NCBI GenBank assembly: GCA_002946415.1
Contig: NJPS01000034.1
Span: forward strand, 248,001 to 312,000
Origin: Rutstroemia sp. NJR-2017a BVV2
Taxonomy: Eukaryota; Ascomycota; Leotiomycetes; Helotiales; Rutstroemiaceae
Direction: 5' to 3'
DNA length: 64,000 nt
Part shown: piece by piece, positions 32,775 to 42,913 of the stretch
Numbering within the stretch: the stretch's first letter is position 1
Layout: every line of letters begins with the position of its first letter
The notes under the pieces: generated by a model
Told to the model about the DNA's origin: nothing
Databases searched by the model: none
What the model saw: only the letters and a program-made list of their open reading frames with translations
Position numbers and translations under genes: made by a program

Positions 32775-33263
32775 CGTATCGTATGTCCTTAGGAGTTATA
32801 TCATATGTTCGAGTCATAATAAGAATGCTTTCATAGGATCCAAGTCCATGTGGGAGTCATGCTGAGGGCGGAGAACCTCTGGACGAAGGTTGCGAATCTG
32901 ATGAAACAAATACTTGTAGTCGAGCCTCCAGTATACAAGCTGCGGTTATAATTCCCTTCTTTTGGCCTGATATGTTGCGAGCTCATGAGGTCTTTCGGTC
33001 TTGAAAAAAAAAAAACACGTGAAGCGCACGTGAGCGCAGAACGCGCAATGCTGGAAATTTCTCCTTTCTTTTTAGTAATTCTAAGTGCAGCAGTAGCAGG
33101 ACTTACCCTCCGCAGAGTTTTGATAAGACATCAGTCATCAGAAGTGTGAAAAGAGAATAATCCGAATAACGCATAGTTTGGATTCTTCTCGTCGCCTATT
33201 TTCTTCTGCATCTACTGTATCCACACACCACTAAACCACAGTCAACCCAGACTATATCGAACA
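32775..33263. other. Intergenic region AXL2 - SMN
   Basis: About 490 bp. It includes a poly-A tract (33004-33015) followed at once by two CACGTG boxes, listed separately. Confidence 0.5.
33016..33032. promoter_or_regulatory. Two CACGTG boxes 11 bp apart
   Basis: CACGTG occurs at 33016-33021 and 33027-33032, both in an (A/G)CACGTGA context, one helical turn apart. It lies about 230 bp upstream of the SMN start codon and just after an A12 tract. CACGTG is the site of bHLH factors such as Cbf1; use here is inferred. Confidence 0.55.
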
Positions 33264-33992
33264 ATGGCCTCGCAAGAAAATGCCACCCACGCGGAAATAT
33301 GGGATGATTCTACGCTTGTAAATTCATGGAACGAAGCATTGCAGGAATATGAGGTAGGAGCCTGATTTTATAAAACAGGTGAAGCTAACAAGTGAAAAGC
33401 GGTATCATAGTATCTACGCTCGAGGGGAAAAGGTCGAAGATGTGTTGAAGGATTTTGATGAGCAGGAGAGCAATGAAGTGTTTGTCGTCATGATCTTGTC
33501 GTAGCAGAGTGTCACTAATCATATACAAGGGAGCCAATCGAAACAGAAATTAACGAAAACGAAATGGTCGTCGAAGGGGCGATCAAGGAAGAACCAAATC
33601 TTCAGCGCGAATCTGGACAAGCAGATGATAACGCTGATGTTTTGGAAACTGAACCTCAAGTAAGATAAGATAGTTTCAGTGGCCCACTCAATGATGTGCT
33701 TCGTGACTAAGATCTTGACAATGCTTAGGTTGATAACCAGCCCACCGTCGAAGCAACCACATCTCAAACGAGAGAATCAAAAGCTCCGGCACTGCCACCA
33801 ATGTTGGTCGGCCAAGGTGAGACCGCAAAGATCGGAGCAAGGTAGCATGCAAGGAACAAGCTGACGTGGAATTCTCATGCAGTTCACGATGAAGGCCTGA
33901 AGAATTTACTGATGTCCTGGTATTATGCTGGGTATTATACCGGACTTTACGAAGGACAGCAGCAGAAGCAGGGACAAGCTTCAGATAATTGA
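33264..33992 (+). CDS. smn1: Survival motor neuron (SMN) orthologue
   Basis: Five exons, 33264-33353, 33400-33479, 33530-33659, 33729-33816 and 33883-33992, encode 165 residues. The N-terminal Gemin2-binding helix is complete: IWDDSTLVNSWNEALQEYE followed by RYHSIYARGEK. A low-complexity acidic linker replaces the Tudor domain, as in Schizosaccharomyces Smn1. The C-terminal YG box (LLMSWYYAGYYTGLYEG, residues about 138-154) is the oligomerisation zipper. SMN assembles Sm rings on spliceosomal snRNAs. The donor of intron 2 (GTTTGT) is weak but is the choice that keeps the frame. Confidence 0.9.
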
Positions 33993-35499
33993 CTAGCATG
34001 AGGTACGGAGCGAATCATCAAGTACTATCATCTCCGATTATCTGTGACACGGACGGTCTGAACTATCTGATCTACTTAAAGCCCGAGTCTCCCAAGGTGC
34101 GGCGTTGTATGCGATCGTCGTCCGAGCTGTGCCCTTCCGCGCCGTTTGGCAGATGTCAAGAAGCAAAGGAGAGATGACTACATGGTATCATAGGAGCGTG
34201 ATGTTACGGTGGTATGCAAGAATGGTCGAGTTTCACGATAGGAAGCTTGTTACTACAACCCTAATAGCTTATTGCGCATTGACCGATGTTCTTTTTTACC
34301 TTGAAGGCTTGAACCAACTTTCTGTCCCAATCCCGCCACCATCGATTCACAGATATGATGCTTGTGCTGAGAAGAGGGACATTGCTAGAGTTCCACTGAT
34401 AGTCGTGATGTCAATGCATGGCACAGGTGTGGACTGATGGTATGGTAAGTGATTTGTGTGCCATCTAGACTTATCCTGACGACATCTAACAGGGTCGGGG
34501 GAAAGGTACAGTAGTTGGACGTTGATGGGATGGAACGGCCAATTCGTCCCAATCCCAAGCAAGATTCAGATGTGGAGATGAGAAGTATCTGATCCTCCTG
34601 CACCAGGAAAAAAATCGTCAGATATTTTTCTTCATTTTCCCGCCATCCCAACATTCGAGACGTTAGCTTTGTAAGGGAGACTTACTTCTTTTTGAGTTTA
34701 TCCCATGTCGAGTTGCCCGCATCCCGCATTTGACAGCTGAGACGCTTCTGGTACACGCCACAAACGACATAAAACCGAAGATGTTGGGGATGGACCGGGG
34801 GGCAGCGTTTGTGTGTGGCACTGTGTGCTGGTGTTGCAGAATTTAGGCTAGTGCCTGCACGATTAGGCCTGTGTGGTTGGTTCTTTCAGCGTTACTTACA
34901 GGGTTGAGAGAGGCAAGCCTGCTATCGCTTACAGGGTCCCAATCCCATCTTCGTCCAAACCTCGTTTTAACATGCTTGAACGTTTTCTGGTCCGACCTTA
35001 AATCTACTTCCCATCCATAGTATCTCTCCTTCTGCGGCGGCAGTACAGGTAAATTTTTGCCCGGACGAGGAGGTCCCGAGTCGTACGACTGACCATGGGC
35101 TCTTCCCCTTCTGTTCATTGAATCGTTTCGACCAAGGATATTCGAAGCAAGTGCTCTTCCTGTTAACCTCCGGCTCGTACATCACAAATCTTATGGTTGG
35201 ATTAATACCAAGACTTTCCCCCCAAGACCACGACCTGTTCTTCTTTTTATCTCCTTCAATCATTCAAAACTCGTGAACACTTTCATTCGCCGTTTCTACT
35301 TTACTTTTTCTGTTTCTTACTATCACGAGCAGGCCCTCGCCAACTGGCTATCACCGCAAGCTAATCACTATTATCTACGATCATTACCAGCCACGACAAC
35401 TTTGATAGTTCTCCCGCAGTGCGGCTTGTATATCGCTCATTTATTTCCATATCCTATTGATACGATACCAACTTCAACTTATATCCTAATACATTCACC
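33993..35499. other. Intergenic region, 1.5 kb
   Basis: Holds the SMN 3' flank and the promoter/leader of the cupredoxin gene. A pyrimidine-rich leader is visible at 35250-35490. One possible small minus-strand gene (34843-35118) is listed separately. Other ORFs look random. Confidence 0.5.
34843..35118 (-). CDS. Possible small hypothetical protein
   Basis: An ATG-initiated ORF of 91 residues. It has a basic Gly/Pro-rich start (MNRRGRAHGQSYDSGPPRPG) and then a denser region (KERYYGWEVDLRSDQKTFK; RFGRRWDWDPVSD). The aromatic/charged middle looks protein-like. Two GTAAG donors (near 34941 and 34905) suggest the true gene may be spliced and end differently. No family is recognised. It could be chance. 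Confidence 0.3.
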   Translation of the reverse strand: MNRRGRAHGQSYDSGPPRPGKNLPVLPPQKERYYGWEVDLRSDQKTFKHVKTRFGRRWDWDPVSDSRLASLNPVSNAERTNHTGLIVQALA

Positions 35500-36521
35500 A
35501 TGAGATCTTCCGTTATCGCATCTTTGTGCGCCGCACCACTGGTACTGGCTGGCAGCATCCAGCATGATCTAGCTGGAAGAGGTATGGTTTCTCCTGAGCT
35601 CGCCGAAAGATCAGCAGTGCTCGTCGAGAGAGAGACCATAATTGTTCAAGCAAAGAACGAGGATGTCATCATCATCTGGACGAACAACGGAGGCGGAGCA
35701 GCTACACAGACAGTGACGGAGACGAAGACGGTTACTGCTGCAGGAGGAGTAGCTGCAGCTGCAGCGACGCACACGGTCGTTGTTGGAGGAACTACAGGCG
35801 GCCAACCTAACCTTGTCTACACGCCAGATTCTATCCAAGCAGCTGTAGGAGATATGGTCGTCTTCGAGTTCATGGCTCAGAATCACACAGTCACTCAATC
35901 CGCCTTCACCACTCCTTGTGAGCAGTTAGCAGGTGGAATGGATTCAGGTTTCATCGGGAATCCAAATGGCACGATCAATCCACCACCAGCGATGGCAATG
36001 CAGGTAATGACTGATGCTCCAACATGTAAGTATCAGTCTAAAAATTCAATCAGTTGACAGTCTAACAATCGTGGCAGGGTTCTATTGTCGTCAAAAAGGT
36101 CACTGCGGTAAAGGAATGGCTTTCAGTATCAACCCTACGACGAACAAGACGCAGCAGATGTTCAAATCGATGGCTATTGCACAAAACGGAACAGGTACAG
36201 CAAGTCCAATCACTGGTGGAACTTCAAGTGCCGGAGCCGCCGGCGCTGGAACAAGTAGTGCCGCATCTACAGCCGCCGCAGCCCCCGCAGCCCCCGCAGC
36301 TCCCGCCCCTCCTGCCGCTGTTGCATCAGGAACTGGAACCATCGGCGCTGATGGCGCTTGTTCTTGTAGTTGTCTATGTGGGCAAGCTGCTTTCCCTGTT
36401 GCTGCCCAGGGTATTGGTATGTTTGGCGGCATGTCAGGTTAGTTTTACATCTCTGTGCACTACACTGTCTTAATCTAACAATCATTTAGGTGCCATGCCA
36501 GCAGCTTTACTGGAGAAATAA
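35500..36521 (+). CDS. Secreted cupredoxin-domain, Ala/Ser-rich surface protein
   Basis: Exons 35500-36025, 36078-36437 and 36490-36521 encode 305 residues. A signal peptide (MRSSVIASLCAAPLVLAGS) precedes a spacer and a cupredoxin-like domain at about 105-205: VYTPDSIQAAVGDMVVFEF, QNHTVTQSAF, and FYCRQKGHCGKGM rebuilt across the first intron. The candidate type-1 copper ligands (His of NHTVT, Cys of FYC, His of GHC, nearby Met) are present. An Ala/Pro/Ser-rich stretch and a Cys pair (CSCSCLCG) follow. The last exon adds only about ten residues. Related fungal extracellular serine-rich proteins are often GPI-anchored, but no hydrophobic GPI tail is seen. Confidence 0.82.
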
Positions 36522-37589
36522 GCCGCTTCTTCTTCTGTTATTGTAATTCCGAGTTGCAGATAGACAGGAAAACTGGAGTTAGCTTTTGCCTTGTATAGTA
36601 GTAGTCGCCTTCGGAAGGCTTGACAGCTCGAGGTGGGAGAGTTATGAATATCCATCGATGAATTATATTATATGACTGGATCGTATGATGGAGTTGGTAA
36701 AAGACGTGGTGGATATGGATTGTATTTTCGATATTTTGTAATAGCTCTTTTCTTTCTAATATACCTTACCATCAGACGAATGAAGATACTTTTCTACATG
36801 ATAAACTGCTCATAAACAAAGCTTCTTGACATCACTAGTTATGCAACTGGTGGAGTTTAGTCGCTGCACACCAACACCAACACCAAGATCAGATTTCAGA
36901 CTCCTTTTATCGCTGTCAACGAATACGCCTAACCATTTCTCAAAATGGTCCTCGACGTATCTCAGAGTACGTTGGGAGCCGATCAACCGATTTGAGCCAA
37001 TTGAAACTAACATCTCAATTTGTTATTTTGAGTAGCTCAAGAGTATCTGAACAAGAACTTGGGTGTGCAGAGACTAAACTCAGGGTGCTATGCAAGATTT
37101 CTGCACTCCAGAAACCCCTTACATTAACCTTATGTACTCGAGCACACTAAAAGTAAACCCTAAAATAACCCAATCCAAATGCCCGCTCCCCGCCAAGCCC
37201 CGCCTATGCCCCATTAAGCCGCAACAAATCAACCAGGAGGATTCCACTTCGCGCGACATCCGTGCCTTGTCTTGCCATTGCCGACCTGCTTTCCTCTCAT
37301 CTCGTCTCGTTTCCTAATCTTATTTCATTTTCATTCAATTGCACTTGCAACTCCTCTTCAAATAACTGCAACAACATCTTTCTTTGCGTACGATCATCGT
37401 CGCTGTCCTCTCTTTAAAAGTACTTTCGCAATATATACACTCTGTTGTCCTTCTTTTACTTCGAGTCAATTAGTTCCATTCGTTCTCTTGAATATACCGC
37501 GTAGATCCTCCCTTTCGCACAGCCCGATCACGAACTCCAATATCCAACATCACTCAAAATCTCAAAGCTACCAAACAAATAATTCCAAA
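36522..37589. other. Intergenic region, 1.07 kb
   Basis: 3' flank of the cupredoxin gene and promoter/leader of the next. The stretch 37270-37560 is pyrimidine-rich like a 5' leader of a highly expressed fungal gene. No further gene was seen. Confidence 0.5.
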
Positions 37590-38174
37590 ATGTATACTCC
37601 AGCTATCCTCCTCACCACTCTCCTCACCCTCGTCTCTGCAACCCCTCCAGCATGTCTCCTCGCAGCCATCAACGAACAACCCGAGCCATCTGATCTCAAA
37701 GCCATCTGTGGTACCCTCGAATCCTCCGTCGCAGGCAATATTACGGAGAAATGCAGTGGGAATGCATACAGTGGTGCTGTGAGCGCATATGAGGCTACTT
37801 GCTTGAGCTCGGCCGGAGTCACCGTTTGTAAGTGTTCAATCTCTGGGAAAAGAGCGAGCTTTCGCAATTTGGGCGAAACATTGTATTGTAGAGAAATTTG
37901 CTAACAATGTAAATTACTAGCTATCACTTCAACGGCCTCTTCTTCTTCCAAGACTGGCTCTGCCTCCGCTACCACCACTGCAACCGGAAGTGCTGGAGCC
38001 AAGATTTCGGGAAGTGCTAGTGCAACTGGATCGAGTGCTGGATCTGCATCTGGAAATTCCAGTGTTTCGGCAACAGGAAGCTCTATCGCGGCAAGCGCTA
38101 CCAATGGTGCTGAAGGATTGGCAGTTCCGGGGTTGATGGCCATCATTGGTCTGGCTGGTGTTATGATGTTGTAA
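37590..38174 (+). CDS. Small secreted, putatively GPI-anchored cell-wall protein
   Basis: Exons 37590-37827 and 37921-38174 encode 163 residues. A signal peptide (MYTPAILLTTLLTLVSATP) is followed by a short four-cysteine domain (PPACLLAAINEQ ... LKAICGTLES ... ITEKCSGN ... YEATCLSS). A Ser/Thr/Gly/Ala-rich stalk then ends in a hydrophobic C terminus (GLMAIIGLAGVMML), a GPI-attachment pattern. It has too few cysteines for a CFEM domain. It is tandem with the secreted cupredoxin gene. Confidence 0.8.
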
Positions 38175-38700
38175 GAGATCGTAGATCTATTCAGAGGGCA
38201 GTTGTCTTGCAGCAAGGGAGTAGAGGAGTGTAAGAGGTTGGTAGGACATATAGACCGATTGTTGATGGAGTTTCCCTGATTTTAAGATACCAAACAGTCT
38301 CGTTGATACTGAAGTTGAGATAGAAATTGAGATATAGAAATTGTTACATGTTGCTAAAACGGGATGCATTTTAAACAGGCAGTTGTGCGCCTATTCAGAG
38401 GCTATAATGCCAATTTATAACAAGAATGTTCTTACTAAATGCCGCTCATGGGATTTGATATTATCTAGGATGCCTAGAAAGAAAGACATGATGGCTAAAA
38501 AGGCTACATAATAACCTTTCCCGTAACATTGATATGTGGTATGCGAGTCATGCTATAGATTTATATAGCCAGCAATTTCCAAGGAAGTCTTTTGTCTATC
38601 CTGCCAGTATGCATCCGCCTCTGCCCATTTCAATAAACCTCAAATCCTGCCAGCTGCTCTCCCAAAGTCGTAGCATAAACCCGTTTGCACTCCATTTCCT
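38175..38700. other. Convergent intergenic region
   Basis: About 525 bp of 3' flanks, AT-rich. Nothing recognised. Confidence 0.5.
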
Positions 38701-39889
38701 TCAACCTCCAGTAGCCTCCCTATAAAAACTCAAACTTCCATTCGCCCCTGCGGTAACAAAATGTTCACTCCTCCCCTGAACTTTCGGCAACCACTTCACA
38801 CACCATAACGCCTTGTCCGTTTCGCTATGCGTAGCCACACACGTCCTCGTCTCTACATTCCAGACCTTAACTTTCCCATCCCATGCACCACTCACCAGAT
38901 ACTCTCCAGTATAACTCCAATCTACGCTGAAGATCCACGCGCTGTGGCCTGTGAGATTCGCTACTTGCTCGCCGTGGGCGACTGAATAGAGAGCTATGGT
39001 GCGCGCATCCCCCGCAGCAGCAAGGTGGCTCGATAATGGTGAGAATGCAATGCTGCGGACTGGCTGGATGAGGCCTGTATAAAATTAGCACCCTCTTCGT
39101 CCCCTCGTCATTCTCCGACAAGTAAAAGAGCCTGAACGAGGACTCACCAGGCAAACTATGCATCATCCTCCCCGTATCATTATTAAAAACATAAACCGCG
39201 CCATTCTCATGCCCACTCGCCGTAAACCTCCCATCCGCACTAACATCCACACAAAGCCCAAAACTGCCCTTCGTCTCATACTCTCTAATCTTCTTCCCAA
39301 CTCCATCTCCCTCTCCCTCCGCAGCTAAATCCCACACCCCGATTCTTCCATCCACCGTTGTCCCCGCCAGAAATTGTCCATCGGCACTCAATGCCACGGC
39401 CCATATTTCCCCGGCTTTGTTCCCGTCGCGCACATGCCCGAGTAGTTTCCACTCTTCGCTCGTGTCGGGCGATTCTTTTAACGAGGAGACCCAGACACCG
39501 ACAGTGCCGTCAAAGCCAGACGATGCGGCATGGGAGCCGGATTTGGAGGTGCAGATGTGGTGGCAGCCGAGTTTGTGCGCGGAGAGTGTTTGGGTTAGAG
39601 ACGGGGGTGTCGTGGTTGATGTGTGGATTTTGAGGGTGCTGGTGCCGGAAGCGGAAAGAATGGAGGTTGGGGTTACGGCGAGAGAATAGATGTCGGTTTT
39701 GTGAGCTGTATTGGTAGGTGTTAGTTGTGTCGTGTTGAACCGGTGGTGTTGATATAGAGGCGTGGTAGTATGAGGAGGGGCAATTTTGCTGCTGGGCACT
39801 TACCATCATCGATTGTGTGGGCTGTGAGATATTGTTTGGACTTTCAATAATTAGCTGAGGAGTAGACATAATAGTTGCGATCATACCAT
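38701..39889 (-). CDS. SKI8: Superkiller protein SKI8 (WD40)
   Basis: Exons 39887-39889, 39804-39840, 39148-39705 and 38701-39074 encode 323 residues. The first coding exon is just the ATG, followed by GTATGA and a 46-nt intron. The protein starts M|SKQYLTAHTIDD|AHKTDIYSLAV. WD repeats include AVALSADGQFLAGTTVDGRI, DVSADGRFTASGHENGAVYV, WIFSVDWSYTGEYLVSGAWD and FVTAGANGSLSFYR. Ski8 is the WD subunit of the Ski2-Ski3-Ski8 complex that feeds mRNA to the cytoplasmic exosome; it also has a meiotic role. All junctions keep frame. Confidence 0.88.
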
Positions 39890-40246
39890 CGTCACCGATT
39901 CATTGAGGATTAAACGTTGCGGTTGGTTGTGGTTGAAGATTATAGAGCTTGGAGGAGCTTTGGAGGGGTCGATAAATTTATGACGAGCTCGACTTCAACT
40001 ACGCGATTTGGACACCACTTCATTGCTGGAGATACTCTGCAATAGGACCAAAAGTCGCAATTGACATGACATATGTTTTACATTCAGTGTACAATATTTG
40101 ACTTTTTATCTTTACCATTTTCCGGAGTGATATCTTCATGATTTCATTGCATGTCCCGACCCCAAACGCCTTTGTTGACTGATGCCTTACATGATAACCC
40201 AATACCCCCCATCTTGTGGTATAGCTCACACATAGAACCTATTTTC
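39890..40246. promoter_or_regulatory. Intergenic region bL32m - SKI8
   Basis: 357 bp between two tandem minus-strand genes, holding the SKI8 promoter. No distinct element was seen. Confidence 0.4.
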
Positions 40247-40789
40247 TTACTTCTGAAGCTCTGTAGTCTTGACGTCCGCTGCGGAATCTTCTGTCACCGC
40301 GGCCTGTTCCTCTACTGCCTTTGCCGTTTCCATTGACGTTTCCATTGACTTCTTGTCATTTCCCTTGAACATCATCTTGATTTCTATATAAATCAGTATG
40401 GGGCCAAATCGTGCATTTCACCTGAGATCCTCACCGTTGACGCAGTACGGGCATAGCAGGTGCGCTCTCTTGATATGACCACAAGCAGAACATCTGTTCA
40501 AACTTGTGACGTCCTTCAATCCTTTCCCTGCCATCTGCCTATGTCTCTTCTTCATGTGAGAAGTCTTCTTCTTCGGCACGGCCTTCAATATAGACTCCCA
40601 TAATCCCTCCAGTAGTCCGGGAACATTGAGGTGTATCGCCGAGGGTATCGCGAATGCGGGGAGCAGTGGGTGGGATAGCTGTCGAGAGTAAAGAGCTATG
40701 GATCTTGATGCGATACTGACAGTCGAAGGTGCCAACCGTGGGAGGAAGGACGACAGGATCGACGACGTCGTCGCATGAGTCGCAGCCAT
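40247..40789 (-). CDS. MRPL32: Mitochondrial large-subunit ribosomal protein bL32m
   Basis: Exons 40435-40789 and 40247-40383 encode 163 residues. After a presequence comes the bL32 core, [20 protein letters not shown]. The zinc ribbon [18 protein letters not shown] is intact (two CxxC pairs). The acidic C-terminal tail lies in exon 2. In yeast, Mrpl32 is matured by the m-AAA protease and its zinc ribbon is needed for folding. The ATG at 40789 is chosen over upstream non-ATG codons because the 5' sequence gives [19 protein letters not shown], a typical mitochondrial presequence. Confidence 0.92.
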
Positions 40790-41188
40790 CTTGCTGGAGT
40801 GTCGTTGCAAGCTTGACCTTTATCTGGTACGCTATGGAAATACAGAGCCGGCAGTCTGGACTATGAGACAATCCCGAAGTTCAAAATATTGAATCTTTCT
40901 CTCGGAGCCAATGAGCTAGGTTGTTTCCACATGCAGATAAGCTAATCTACTTTAAGATTAGCTAAGCCAATCAATAACTTTCCCCTGAGTACACGCTATT
41001 TCGCCAAAATAATCTGGAGACCTTAGACCTTTGACCTCCTTCTCTACCATTTGTTCCTGCCAACGGCTTTTGATTGCGTACTACACTTCCTACGAGGACG
41101 AAAATACCCTTCTTCTTTTGTTTCTATTCAATTCACAAATAATACCCTCGTTTCAGCGAAAGATCCAAGTTAATACACTCTTTCCAAG
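40790..41188. promoter_or_regulatory. Divergent promoter region bL32m / CDC10
   Basis: 399 bp between divergent starts. A pair of near-repeats, AGATTAGCTAAGCC and AGATAAGCTAATC, lies near 40934-40969. The CDC10 leader is C/T-rich. Confidence 0.45.
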
Positions 41189-42338
41189 ATGTCAACCATA
41201 ACAGATAGACATGCTCCTCAACCTTCTGTGTTCCCGAAAAGCCATGTCGGTTTCGACAGTATCACCTCACAAATTGAGCGCAAGCTCTTGAAGCGCGGTT
41301 TCCAGTTCAACGTTATCTGTGTTGGTGAGTTGTGCTTCAGGATCTGGAGCTAAGAGTATACGCAGATTGACTGATGAACTTATCTCTCAGGACAAACCGG
41401 TCTCGGAAAATCCACCCTCATCAACACGATCTTCGCCTCGCACTTGATGGACTCGAAGGGAAGACTCCAACCAGACGAGCCATCGCGCAGCACCACCGAA
41501 ATTCAGACCGTCTCTCATATCATCGAAGAAAATGGTGTCAAGCTGCGACTTAATATCGTCGATACCCCCGGTTACGGAGACCAAGTAAACAATGATAGAT
41601 GCTGGGACCCAATTGTCAAGTACATTAAGGATCAGCACTCTGCATACCTCCGAAAGGAACTTACTGCCCAGAGAGAAAGATATATCGCAGACACCCGCAT
41701 TCACTGCTGTCTATTCTTCATTCAGCCTTCGGGTCACGCTTTGAAGCCAATTGATATTGTGGTTTTGAAGAAGCTTTCTGATGTTGTCAACGTTGTGCCA
41801 GTTATTGCAAAGTCTGATTCTTTGACCTTGGAGGAACGTGCTGCTTTCAAGGAGCGCATAAAGGAGGAGTTCGCTTTCCACAACCTGAAGATGTTCCCAT
41901 ATGAGAACGATGAGTTTGATGAGGAAGAGCGTGCATTGAACGCACAAATTAAGGTAGGATCTCATCATACCCCAGAAGCTGTGACTAAGCTAATTGCCGC
42001 AGAACATTATTCCATTCGCTGTTGTTGGATCCGAGAGGGACATCATCGTTGGAGGAAAGCCAGTTCGTGGACGTCAAAACAGATGGGGTGTTATTAATGT
42101 CGAGGATGAGAACCACTGCGAATTCGTTTACCTCCGAAACTTCCTTACCCGAACCCATCTCCAAGATTTGATTGAAACCACATCTCAAATTCATTACGAA
42201 ACCTTCCGTGCTAAGCAATTATTGGCACTCAAGGAAAGCAGTGCTGCTGGAGGTCACGCTGGTAGCAGGCCAATCAGTCCTGCAGCTGACCGAGAATTGA
42301 GCAGAAACTCCCAAAGAATGACCATGAACGGTTACTAA
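41189..42338 (+). CDS. CDC10: Septin, CDC10 class
   Basis: Exons 41189-41324, 41391-41953 and 42003-42338 encode 344 residues. The N terminus (VGFDSITSQIERKLLKRGFQ) is diagnostic of the Cdc10 group. GTPase motifs are complete: P-loop GQTGLGKST (spanning intron 1), switch/G3 DTPGYGD and G4 AKSD. The septin unique element (GVINVEDENHCEFVYLRNFL) follows. The C terminus is short and lacks the coiled coil, as expected for Cdc10. It forms septin filaments at septa and sites of polarity. Confidence 0.94.
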
Positions 42339-42826
42339 GGGGATGACGAAGGTTGAATGATGGTGTCTCGGTTTGGTTTTGATTGGAGGGAAGCCGTGGA
42401 GATGAACCTGAGTGGTTGTTTTTATGATTTCAAACGGCATCTGCAAAAAGCGACATTTTCTTGAAGCAGGCTGAATGGAGAGTTTTATGGACTCCTTTTC
42501 TGGAGCCGGGCCTTCTTGTTTTCCTCCACGCTTTTTGTCATTGCTGAATATCTAATTTGTCCTTTGCCTAATTAGCCTTTTTCTCTAATGTACTGGGAAT
42601 TCGTTTTACTAGTAGATAATTTGATTTCCTTTTGATTTGCCTTGTCTTAACTGAGGATTTAGATGATTCGAAATTTATCTCTATATGCTTTTATGTTTAT
42701 GAGATACTCATGGCTGGAAACAGCCCCAGTTTGTATCGTAGATTGAGAAGGAAACGCCCATGGAAATGAACTAGCAACGACAGAACCCCGCATCACCCCG
42801 TCAGCAGCTCCCCTCTATCCCTCCTA
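42339..42826. other. Convergent intergenic region CDC10 / GUK1
   Basis: Mostly T-rich 3' flank of CDC10. No gene was seen. The GUK1 stop at 42914 and the possible tail to 42827 adjoin it. Confidence 0.5.
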
Positions 42827-42913
42827 TCAACCCCCAAAGTCCCCTAAAGACCCCCAATTCTGCACCCTAACCCTAGCCTTCTCCGCATCCCCCGCACCCC
42901 GTTCCTGCGCCTT

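Noticed and set aside
42862..42876. CCCTAACCCTAG, telomere-like repeat
   Set aside because: Only two partial units, in the frame of the possible guanylate kinase tail. Not a telomeric array.
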